Of a stretch of DNA of 64,000 nucleotides, positions 44,525 to 51,890 are shown piece by piece. The DNA lies in assembly GCA_045646525.1 (NCBI GenBank), contig JAZRKX010000032.1:1-64000 (forward strand), given 5' to 3'. The stretch's first letter is position 1. Each line of letters opens with the position of its first letter. The notes under the pieces are model-generated. The model searched no databases, was not told the DNA's origin, and saw nothing but the letters and a program-made list of their open reading frames with translations. A program made the translations under genes and the position numbers. This DNA is from RGIG8748 sp045646525 (lineage in GTDB: Bacteria; Bacillota; Clostridia; UMGS1810).

Positions 44525-45157
44525 ATGCTAAGAATTGAAGTAAATGACAAAAAATTTGAGTATCCGTATGTAGTGTACATGCCGGATAACTTTACCGAAA
44601 ATCTTCCGCTTGTTGTTCAGCTTCACGGAGGCGGAGAAAAAGGAAACGGCGGAGAGGATTTGTACCTTGTTGAAAGGCACGGCTTTGCATCGCTTCTTAA
44701 GGAAAAGGATTTCCCCTGCATAGTTGTAATGCCGCAGTGCCCCAAGGAAGAAATCTGGCTTATACAGGTTAAGCTTATAAAGAAGTTTATTGAACAGATG
44801 CAGGAAGAATACAAGGCAGATAAGAATAAGACAACCGTTGCAGGTCTCAGTATGGGCGGATATGCCACATGGTATCTTGGAACAACATACCCCGATATGT
44901 TCGCAGCCATTGCACCATGCTGCGGAGGCGGAATGCCGCTTTATGCCACAGCGCTTACAATGCCCATATGGGCTTTCCATGGCTCTGATGATGATGTAGT
45001 ACATCCCATGGAAAGTTTCAATATGATAAACCGTGTGCGTAAGCTCAAAATAAATGACAATGTCAAATTTACCGTTTTCGACGGTGTTATGCACGATTCA
45101 TGGAAGTATGCTTTTACAGAGCCTCTTTTAAACTGGCTCTTGGAACATAAAAAATAA
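44525..45157 (+). CDS. Second alpha/beta-hydrolase esterase
   Basis: This 210-residue protein is paralogous to the 42209 hydrolase. It has HGGGEKG as oxyanion region, nucleophile Ser109 in AGLSMGGYATW, Asp156/157 in FHGSDDDVVHP and His190 in DGVMHDSW. It has no signal peptide and lies four bases after the GH3 stop. The pair may remove different acyl substituents or act at different positions. Phospholipase/carboxylesterase-family membership is clear; the natural substrate is not. Confidence 0.82.
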   Translation: MLRIEVNDKKFEYPYVVYMPDNFTENLPLVVQLHGGGEKGNGGEDLYLVERHGFASLLKEKDFPCIVVMPQCPKEEIWLIQVKLIKKFIEQMQEEYKADKNKTTVAGLSMGGYATWYLGTTYPDMFAAIAPCCGGGMPLYATALTMPIWAFHGSDDDVVHPMESFNMINRVRKLKINDNVKFTVFDGVMHDSWKYAFTEPLLNWLLEHKK

Positions 45158-45183
45158 TTACTTTACACAAGGAGTGTTCTATT

Positions 45184-46323
45184 ATGAGTAAGAAGATTTC
45201 AGTTGCAGTTTTTGGTTGCGGCAAAATGGGTAACACCATCATTTCAGACATTGAGGTTATGCCGGAGGTAGACAAAATCTACGGCTACGATGTAAGTCAG
45301 GCACAGCTCGATGCTACAATCGCAAAGCACGAAAAAGTAGCTTATGTTACAACAAACCTTGATGAAATCCTTTCAAACGAGGAAATCAAGCTTGTTTATA
45401 TTGCTACTGCAAATGAGTTCCATGTTCCTCTCGCTTGCGCTGCTATGAGAGCAGGCAAGGCTGTTATGACAGAAAAGCCCTCGGGTATAAACTACGAACA
45501 GATTCAGGAGCTTATAGATGTTCAGAAGGAGACAGGTGCTTTCCTTCAGGTTGGATTGGAGTGCCGTTATTCCAAGGCATATGTTATTGCCAAGGAAGTT
45601 ATAGATTCAGGTGCAATCGGTAAGCTTGTAAATGTACACTTTACCTATACAATGTCACCTTATGGTGAATTCATTAAGCTTGCAGACGGTACCAGGATAA
45701 AGAACTGGCGTGTTACTAAGGAAATGGTTGGAAGCATGTTCTTAGAAAAGCTTTGCCACTACATTGACCTTGTTCGCTGGTGGAATGCAGGTTCCAGAAT
45801 AGACCGCTTCATTTCTACAGGCTTTGACAATGTTATTCCATACTTTGAGCTTGAAGACAATGTACATGTGTCCTATCATTTTGACAACGGATGCACAAGC
45901 CATCTTAACTTCAATATGACAGTTGCTCCCCATGGAAATGCCGACATGATGGGTGACTATGACCTTGCAGACCAGGATAAAGACGGACACAAGCTCAACT
46001 ATGTATTATCAGGTACAGAGGGAGCTATAGAGATTGATGTATTCCAGCGTCAGCTTCGTGTGTATGAACATGCCGGTAAGCCGGGTGTTGAAAAATCCAA
46101 AATAACAAGAATAGTAGAGTGGGATAGAACAGGCGGCGGTGCTCCCAATGGTGAAAACACATATTTCCACAGCACCTACGCACAGAATCAGGATATAGTA
46201 CACCGTGTATTAAACGGCGACAAGCCTGCAATAAACATTGAGGATGCACAGGAATCCATAAGAGTATGTCTTGACTTTACCAAGGCTACTGCAGAGAAGA
46301 AATGGCAGGTTGTTGAAAGATAA
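45184..46323 (+). CDS. Gfo/Idh/MocA family oxidoreductase
   Basis: This 379-residue NAD(P)-dependent sugar oxidoreductase has a Rossmann VFGCGKMGNTI motif (9-19), the catalytic-type EKPSG (about residue 98) and a C-terminal beta-sheet domain. Family members oxidise sugars or sugar derivatives such as inositol or hexosamines, and in some cases assist unusual glycoside cleavage by transient oxidation. The substrate cannot be deduced. AAGGAG precedes the ATG. Its place between esterase and glycosidase-like genes suggests action on an imported sugar of the same glycan. Confidence 0.85.
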   Translation: MSKKISVAVFGCGKMGNTIISDIEVMPEVDKIYGYDVSQAQLDATIAKHEKVAYVTTNLDEILSNEEIKLVYIATANEFHVPLACAAMRAGKAVMTEKPSGINYEQIQELIDVQKETGAFLQVGLECRYSKAYVIAKEVIDSGAIGKLVNVHFTYTMSPYGEFIKLADGTRIKNWRVTKEMVGSMFLEKLCHYIDLVRWWNAGSRIDRFISTGFDNVIPYFELEDNVHVSYHFDNGCTSHLNFNMTVAPHGNADMMGDYDLADQDKDGHKLNYVLSGTEGAIEIDVFQRQLRVYEHAGKPGVEKSKITRIVEWDRTGGGAPNGENTYFHSTYAQNQDIVHRVLNGDKPAINIEDAQESIRVCLDFTKATAEKKWQVVER

Positions 46324-46344
46324 TTATTGTTGGTAGGTGATTTT

Positions 46345-48438
46345 ATGCTTCTTACAAACGAACTTGAATATGGCTTTAGAAAGAGAATGCGTAAGGTTCA
46401 TCCCGAATTATTGAGGGATTTAGAACTTATCCCGTCAAAAAATGAATTCTGTTTTGAAAACGGAATTTCCATTGTTCTTCCAAAAGACTCAGGCGACGTT
46501 GTAAAGTGTGCATGTGAGGATTTTGTAAGCTATCTGTTTAATGTTATGGGTGTTTCTGCACTTATGTGCTATAGCTCCGTAGGAAAGGACTGTGTAACAC
46601 TTTCGATAGATAGCGGGATATCTCAGGATTATATCATAGATGTATCCGACAGTATTGTTATAAAGGGCAAAAATGAGAGAGCGCTTGCACAGGCTGTCTA
46701 TGCCCTTGAGGATGCAATGAATACAAAAAAAGCTCCCTTTATAAAAAAAGGAGAGATTTCGCACACCTTTATGTTTTCACCCCGTATGATACATTCAGGA
46801 TACGCCTTGGATGAATACCCAAACGAGCATCTTTCGTCTATAGCTCATGCAGGTATGGATTCAATCCTTATATTTGTAAAGGATGTAAACCAAACACCTT
46901 CTGGCTTTCTGGACTTTAATGACCTTATAAGCCGTGCGGCTCGTTACGGTCTGGATGTATATGCATACAGCTATATGAAAAGCGAGTTTCACCCCGAGGA
47001 TGAGGGTGCAGAAGCATTTTACGAAAATCTTTACGGAAGACTCTTTAAGCATTGCCCAGGCTTTAAAGGTGTGATACTTGTTGGTGAGTCCGTAGGATTC
47101 CCAAGTCATGATAGCAGGGTAGCGCCCATAAACAAAATGGTTGCCAAGGACGGAATTCCGTATGTAAAACCCCGTCCCGGTTATTTCCCCTGCAGCGATT
47201 ATCCCGTTTGGCTTAATTGCGTAAAAAACACAATCCGAAAATACAAAGCGGACGCAGATATAGTCTTCTGGACTTACAACTGGGGCTATGTAAACGAAAA
47301 AGAGCGTATAGAGCTTATAGAACATCTTCCCACAGATATAACCCTTATGGCTACGTATGAAATGTTCGAAAGCTATAAGCTTGGCTCTATAAAGCAAACA
47401 GTTGCCGATTATTCGCTTGCATTTGCAGGTCCCGGATTTTATTTCACATCCGAAGCCGAGGCTGCAAAAAAACGCGGCATAAAACTCTATGCTATGGCAA
47501 ACACAGGCGGACTTACATGGGATATAGGCACAATTCCCTACGAGCCCATGCCTTACCAATGGTTAAAGCGCTACAAAGGTCTTCGGGAAGCAAACGAAAA
47601 GTACGGCCTTTGCGGACTTATGGAGTCCCACCATTACGGTTTCTGGCCGTCTTTTATAAGTGACTTTGCCAAGCAGTGCTATATAGCTGAAAATACCGAT
47701 TTTGACGCTTGTCTTAAACGGGTTATATATTCACACTACGGATATGAAAATGCCGATAAAATCATAAAGGCATTAAGAAAGTGGAGCGATGCTATAGCAA
47801 ATTATACCCCAACGGATGCCGACCAGTACGGTGCATTCCGCTGCGGACCGTCGTATCCGCTTTGTCTTGTAAAGGCAGTTAAACCGCCCACGGCTGATTT
47901 TGCTCATTTTGGCAATAGGATACTCTTTACCACATATCCCGCAGACTATGCGCCAAATACTATATTGCCTTGCGGCAGGGGTATGCTTCCGTCACTTCGC
48001 ATCACGGGAGAAATCAAGGCACTTTCCAAAATGCAATCTCTCATGGAGGATGGACTTAAAATCCTTAAGGAAATCGCAAATCCGTGCGAAGAGCTTTTGT
48101 ATCTTATAAACCTAGGGGAGTATATATGCTGCTGTGTACAGACAGGCATTCATGCAAAAAAGTGGTATATGCTCACAAGTAGGCTCAAGGTTGAGACAAA
48201 TCGAAACAAGGTACTTTCCATGATAGAAGATGTCAAGGAAATGCTTCTTGAGGAAAAAGAAAATGCTTTGAGAGCATTGGAAACAGTAAAAAAAGATTCC
48301 CGTCTTGGATGGGAACCCAGTATGGATTATATAGGCGGCGAAAAGGCTATAGAGTGGAAACTCCGCCACCTTGAATATGTTCTTGAATTTGAGGTTGGCT
48401 GTTTTGCAGGCGGCTCACACGATAAATGGTATGAATAG
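46345..48438 (+). CDS. Unassigned intracellular glycosidase-like protein with GH20b/GH67N-type N-domain
   Basis: This 697-residue soluble protein has an N-terminal domain (about 30-140) resembling the non-catalytic domains that precede GH20 and GH67 barrels (SIVIKGKNERALAQAVYALED). A barrel-like middle (about 145-500) follows, with GVILVGESVGFPS carrying Glu248, and VFWTYNWGYVNE and LMESHHYGFWPSF as conserved-looking blocks. The C-terminal third is helical. A uronidase- or hexosaminidase-like reaction is plausible, but I cannot assign a family. GGTGA before the ATG at 46345 decides the start. It has no signal peptide. Confidence 0.65.
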   Translation: MLLTNELEYGFRKRMRKVHPELLRDLELIPSKNEFCFENGISIVLPKDSGDVVKCACEDFVSYLFNVMGVSALMCYSSVGKDCVTLSIDSGISQDYIIDVSDSIVIKGKNERALAQAVYALEDAMNTKKAPFIKKGEISHTFMFSPRMIHSGYALDEYPNEHLSSIAHAGMDSILIFVKDVNQTPSGFLDFNDLISRAARYGLDVYAYSYMKSEFHPEDEGAEAFYENLYGRLFKHCPGFKGVILVGESVGFPSHDSRVAPINKMVAKDGIPYVKPRPGYFPCSDYPVWLNCVKNTIRKYKADADIVFWTYNWGYVNEKERIELIEHLPTDITLMATYEMFESYKLGSIKQTVADYSLAFAGPGFYFTSEAEAAKKRGIKLYAMANTGGLTWDIGTIPYEPMPYQWLKRYKGLREANEKYGLCGLMESHHYGFWPSFISDFAKQCYIAENTDFDACLKRVIYSHYGYENADKIIKALRKWSDAIANYTPTDADQYGAFRCGPSYPLCLVKAVKPPTADFAHFGNRILFTTYPADYAPNTILPCGRGMLPSLRITGEIKALSKMQSLMEDGLKILKEIANPCEELLYLINLGEYICCCVQTGIHAKKWYMLTSRLKVETNRNKVLSMIEDVKEMLLEEKENALRALETVKKDSRLGWEPSMDYIGGEKAIEWKLRHLEYVLEFEVGCFAGGSHDKWYE

Positions 48439-48450
48439 GAGAGATTACAA

Positions 48451-49764
48451 ATGTCCAGTTACAAGGTAAAGAAGACAGATGCAGACATGGAGTGGTTTAT
48501 CCATGACCGTTTCGGTATGTTTATACATTTCGGACTTTATTCCATGGCGGCAAGACATGAATGGATAAAAACCAAGGAAAAGATTTCCGAAGAGCACTAT
48601 GATAAGTATTTTAAGTATTTCAATCCCGACAAATTTGACGCAGATGAGTGGGCAGAAAAGGCGAAAAAAGCAGGCATGAAGTATGCCATAATGACTGCAA
48701 AGCACCACGAGGGCTTTTGCCTGTTCGACTCCGAGTACACAGACTATAAGTCCACAAACACCCCTGCAAAGAAGGATTTTATTAAGGAATATGTAGAAGC
48801 CTTCAGAAAAGCAGGACTTAAGGTGGGTATTTATTATTCACTTCTGGACTGGCATCATCCCGACTACCAGATAGACCTTTTCCATCCCCGCAGAGCAGAA
48901 AGCTGGGCAGAGGAAGAGGACAAAAAGCGCGATATGGGAAAATACAGGGAGTATGTGTTTAATCAAGTACGCGAGCTTCTTACTAACTACGGTAAGATAG
49001 ATATAATCTGGTTTGACTTTACATATCCCACAATGGATTCTATAAGAAACGAATACAATCAGTTTGCCATCCGCGACTACAAGGAGTGGATGCGTTGGAC
49101 TACCAAGGAAACATGGGACGCCGAAAATCTTATTAAAATGATAAGGGAAATCAACCCCGGAATTATCATAAATAACCGTACGGGTATCAATCAGGATATT
49201 ACAACACCCGAGCAGAAGCACACTACAGAATGGCCCAAATATCCCGGCACAGATGAGCTCTGGGCATGGGAAGCATGCCAGACATTTTCAGGCTCATGGG
49301 GCTACTATCGTGATGAAATGAGCTGGAAGACACCTGATATGCTTATCCGCATGCTCTTAAACAGCGTCTCGGGCGGTGGAAATCTCTTAATGAATGTTGG
49401 TCCCACCGGCAGAGGAAACTTTGATGAAAGGGCAGATAAGGCACTTGAGGTCTTTGAAAAATGGATGGGCGATAACTCGCGTTCAATCTATGGTTGTACC
49501 AAAGCAGAGCCCGAGTTCCGCGCTCCTGAGGGAACACTTCTCACTCAGTCCGAGGATGGCGAAAGACTCTACATTCACCTTGTGGATTATCCTTTCTCTG
49601 CACTCAGAATGGAAAACATGGCAGGTAAAATCGACTATGCTCAGTTCCTGCATGATGGCTCAGAAATAGAAATCCGCGAAAAGAACGATTTGGTTTCATT
49701 CCGTACACCCGGTATAAGACCAAATGAGATTATTCCGGTTATAGAAGTATTCCTTAAAAAATAA
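48451..49764 (+). CDS. GH29 alpha-L-fucosidase
   Basis: This 437-residue enzyme has the GH29 barrel: EWFIHDRFGMFIHFGLYS (about 14-31), the substrate-binding KHHEGFCLFDS (84-94) and the nucleophile Asp189 in IDIIWFDF. A C-terminal beta domain follows. It hydrolyses alpha-L-fucosides with retention of configuration. The lack of a signal peptide places it in the cytoplasm, acting on imported oligosaccharides. Fucose as a component points to host-type glycans (mucin or milk) or to fucosylated plant glycans such as xyloglucan or pectin. The acid/base residue was not located with confidence. Confidence 0.92.
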   Translation: MSSYKVKKTDADMEWFIHDRFGMFIHFGLYSMAARHEWIKTKEKISEEHYDKYFKYFNPDKFDADEWAEKAKKAGMKYAIMTAKHHEGFCLFDSEYTDYKSTNTPAKKDFIKEYVEAFRKAGLKVGIYYSLLDWHHPDYQIDLFHPRRAESWAEEEDKKRDMGKYREYVFNQVRELLTNYGKIDIIWFDFTYPTMDSIRNEYNQFAIRDYKEWMRWTTKETWDAENLIKMIREINPGIIINNRTGINQDITTPEQKHTTEWPKYPGTDELWAWEACQTFSGSWGYYRDEMSWKTPDMLIRMLLNSVSGGGNLLMNVGPTGRGNFDERADKALEVFEKWMGDNSRSIYGCTKAEPEFRAPEGTLLTQSEDGERLYIHLVDYPFSALRMENMAGKIDYAQFLHDGSEIEIREKNDLVSFRTPGIRPNEIIPVIEVFLKK

Positions 49765-49766
49765 TA

Positions 49767-49795
49767 TTGCAAAAATATATGATTTGGTATACAAT
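49767..49795 (+). promoter_or_regulatory. Internal SigA-type promoter before the DUF4886 gene
   Basis: TTGCAA (49767-49772), a 17-base spacer and TACAAT (49790-49795) lie 17 bases before the ATG at 49813, allowing separate expression of the last gene of the locus. Confidence 0.6.
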
Positions 49796-49812
49796 ATCCG
49801 AGAGGTGATTAA

Positions 49813-50535
49813 ATGGATATCTTGTCAATAGGTAACAGCTTTTCTCAGGATGCACAAAGGTATCTTCATGGAGTAAGCAGAGCAGATGGTTTTGAACTGA
49901 ACGCTTTCAACCTTTACATTGGCGGGTGTGAACTTGCAACACACTACAGAAACATGCTTGGAGACAAGAAGCAATATATGCTTCAGGTAAACGGCAATCC
50001 TACAGGTTTTTTTGTTACACTCAAGGAAGCCCTTTTAAACAGAAACTGGGATGTCATAACACTTCAGCAGGCAAGCCATGCTTCCACCGATTACTGTACA
50101 TATCAGCCTTATCTTGATAAATTGGCAGAGTATGTAAGAGAGTGTGTTCCAAAGGCTAAAATCGTAATACACGAGACATGGGCATATGAGGAAGACAGTC
50201 CCAAACTCAATAGCCTTATGAATTATGCTCATGCCACAGATATGCTCACTGATATAAAAACAGCATACAAAAAGGCATTTTCTGATATCAAGGCAGATGC
50301 TTTCATACCCTCAGGCGAGCTTTTTGGTCTTCTTATAGAAAATGGTATAGAAAAGGTGCACCGTGATACTTTCCATGCAAGCTTAGGTCTTGGCAGATAT
50401 GCTCTTGCACTTTTGTGGTACAAGGTTATAACAGGAAATTCTGTTTTAAATAACACCTTCTGCGATTTTGATGAGGACATATGCCCCGAGCATATACAAA
50501 TCGCAAAAAAATGTGTAGAAAAACTTTGCAAATAA
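49813..50535 (+). CDS. DUF4886/SGNH-like putative esterase
   Basis: This 240-residue protein starts with ILSIGNSFSQDAQR, the block-I Ser motif of SGNH-like hydrolases, and carries RDTFHAS with the Asp-x-x-His of block V near residue 185. This matches the DUF4886 group often found in polysaccharide loci, where deacetylation of glycans is suspected. No signal peptide is seen. It ends the locus before a strong terminator. Confidence 0.72.
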   Translation: MDILSIGNSFSQDAQRYLHGVSRADGFELNAFNLYIGGCELATHYRNMLGDKKQYMLQVNGNPTGFFVTLKEALLNRNWDVITLQQASHASTDYCTYQPYLDKLAEYVRECVPKAKIVIHETWAYEEDSPKLNSLMNYAHATDMLTDIKTAYKKAFSDIKADAFIPSGELFGLLIENGIEKVHRDTFHASLGLGRYALALLWYKVITGNSVLNNTFCDFDEDICPEHIQIAKKCVEKLCK

Positions 50536-50548
50536 TATTTCATACAAA

Positions 50549-50578
50549 ATAAAGACGGCGCATGCCGTCTTTATTTTG
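50549..50578. terminator. Bidirectional terminator at the end of the locus
   Basis: AATAAAGACGGC, loop GCAT, GCCGTCTTTATT forms a 12-bp stem. It lies between the convergent DUF4886 gene and cotJC and can serve both. Confidence 0.85.
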
Positions 50579-50588
50579 TGATTGAATT

Positions 50589-51179
50589 TTATAAGTTTAT
50601 ACCGTTTGTCATAACCCTCTTGGAGTTAAGTTTTTCGGTTAAGTCTGTAAGTGCCTCAGCAAATCTTTGATAATGAACTATCTCTCTTTCACGAAGGAAC
50701 TTTATTACATCATTTACATCGGGGTCATCGGAAAGACGAAGGATGTTATCGTAGGTTGCTCTGGCTTTCTGTTCTGCAGCAAGGTTTTCGTTAAGGTCTG
50801 CTAAGGGGTCGCCCGTGGATGCAATATACTTTGCATCAAACGGTGTGCCGTTTGTGTTTGCAGGATAAATTCCTGTGGTATGATTTATAAAGTAATTATA
50901 AAAACCACTGTCTTTTACAAGGTCGGAGTCAAGGTCTCTTGTAAGTTGATATACAATGGCGCCTACCATTTCGAGATGAGATAATTCCTCATTTCCTATA
51001 TCATTTAAAAGTGCCTGTGTTTCGTTGGTAGGCATTGCAAAACGCTGACTCAAATATCTGAGTGAAGCAGCAAGCTCACCGTCCGGTCCACCATACTGCG
51101 CCAATATTATCTGTGCAAGTCGGGGATTTTTGTTTTTTACTTTAACAGGATACAAAAGCTTTTTTTCATATTTCCACAT
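50589..51179 (-). CDS. cotJC: Spore coat protein CotJC (manganese-catalase-like)
   Basis: This 196-residue ferritin-like protein of the Mn-catalase family has metal-ligand motifs NEELSHLEMV and EREIVHYQRF, and an Asp-rich SDDPDVND segment. CotJC is assembled into the spore coat with CotJA and CotJB; catalase activity of the coat form is debated. It is the third gene of a cotJ operon, 13 bases after cotJB. Confidence 0.93.
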   Translation of the reverse strand: MWKYEKKLLYPVKVKNKNPRLAQIILAQYGGPDGELAASLRYLSQRFAMPTNETQALLNDIGNEELSHLEMVGAIVYQLTRDLDSDLVKDSGFYNYFINHTTGIYPANTNGTPFDAKYIASTGDPLADLNENLAAEQKARATYDNILRLSDDPDVNDVIKFLREREIVHYQRFAEALTDLTEKLNSKRVMTNGINL

Positions 51180-51192
51180 TATCTATACCTCC

Positions 51193-51576
51193 TTATGCCT
51201 GCCAGGGCCACTTGGTGGATGCCCACTGAAACGGTACTTCGTTTGGAACATCATGCACTCTTAGTGCTTTGCATTTCTCGTTGTAGTCATACATCATGCT
51301 TTTTAAAGTAGCACTGAGTCTTGTAAACATATCCAAGGCTTCTTGGTTTTCGGGATGAGTGTCCAGATAGAGGTTAAGGTCTGTAAGAGCAAATTCAAGT
51401 TGGTTTATTCTTGTAAGCATCTGCTCGCAGGTCATGTTATTATTATTGTTATTATTATTGTTATTGTTATTGTTGTTTTCGCCGTTATTGCCGCCGTTTC
51501 CGCTATTTCCGTTTCCCATACCGGGGCAGGAACATTCGTTGTTCAAAGGACAATAAGGATTTTTGGGATAAATCAT
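51193..51576 (-). CDS. cotJB: Spore coat protein CotJB with poly-Asn insert
   Basis: The C-terminal 80 residues form the CotJB domain (MTCEQMLTRINQLEFALTDL to VPFQWASTKWPWQA). The first 47 residues are unusual: a Cys/Gly/Asn-rich stretch (ECSCPGMGNGNSGNGGNNGE) and then 14 consecutive Asn residues encoded by an imperfect AAT/AAC triplet repeat (51436-51477). CotJB is usually about 90 residues, so this is an N-terminal extension. It may be length-variable by slippage and may be exposed in the coat. It starts right after cotJA. Confidence 0.9.
   Translation of the reverse strand: MIYPKNPYCPLNNECSCPGMGNGNSGNGGNNGENNNNNNNNNNNNNNMTCEQMLTRINQLEFALTDLNLYLDTHPENQEALDMFTRLSATLKSMMYDYNEKCKALRVHDVPNEVPFQWASTKWPWQA
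51436..51477 (-). repeat. Triplet microsatellite encoding 14 Asn in cotJB
   Basis: Fourteen consecutive AAT/AAC codons form a short tandem repeat inside the gene. Because it is a triplet, copy-number change would alter length without shifting the frame. Confidence 0.9.
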
Positions 51577-51588
51577 TTATTTCACTCC

Positions 51589-51765
51589 TTATTTGAATGG
51601 ATTCATAATTGGATTTTGTGCATATTCCGAAAACGGAATATTTAATTCTTTAAATATAGTTCCATTTTTCAAAGCTTCGCTCTGTGAATACAAATTTTCA
51701 AAGCGCTGGTAGGGAACATATACAAAACCTACACGTGGGTTTTGAACATTAAATGTTTTATCCAT
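51589..51765 (-). CDS. cotJA: Spore coat protein CotJA
   Basis: This 58-residue protein starts MDKTFNVQNPRVGFVYVPYQ and ends FSEYAQNPIMNPFK. The VYVPYQRFENLYS and ALKNGTIFKEL blocks are those of CotJA coat proteins. GGAGGTG lies just upstream of the ATG at 51765. It is the first gene of the cotJABC operon, and cotJB starts 12 bases after its stop. It is slightly shorter than Bacillus CotJA (about 80). Confidence 0.88.
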   Translation of the reverse strand: MDKTFNVQNPRVGFVYVPYQRFENLYSQSEALKNGTIFKELNIPFSEYAQNPIMNPFK

Positions 51766-51794
51766 CGTAACACCTCCAAATATTAGTTATATTT

Positions 51795-51821
51795 ATTGTA
51801 TGATTTGCATATTAATTATGT
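51795..51821 (-). promoter_or_regulatory. Candidate SigE promoter of cotJABC
   Basis: On the minus strand CATACAAT (51795-51802) matches the SigE -10 consensus (CATACANT), with an ATA-containing -35-like element (ACATAAT, 51815-51821). Spacing is slightly short. cotJ is SigE-dependent in Bacillus. Confidence 0.55.
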
Positions 51822-51828
51822 TACAGCC

Positions 51829-51857
51829 TTTACAACCCATGCTAAACATGATATAAT
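51829..51857 (+). promoter_or_regulatory. SigA promoter of the dlt-like operon
   Basis: TTTACA (51829-51834), a 17-base spacer and TATAAT (51852-51857) lie 33 bases before the adenylation-enzyme ATG. This vegetative-type promoter overlaps the divergent cotJ upstream region. Confidence 0.75.
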
Positions 51858-51890
51858 TAAAAAAAGTATTATAAGGAAAGATGGCGTAAT

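Noticed and set aside
46861..47559. Long open frame on the minus strand opposite the glycosidase-like gene
   Set aside because: Its composition is shadow-like, it has no start signal, and it lies fully inside a gene with a good ribosome site and family-like domains.
51430..51480. Asn repeat as a CRISPR or other tandem array
   Set aside because: It is a simple in-frame triplet run of 42 bases, with no spacers.
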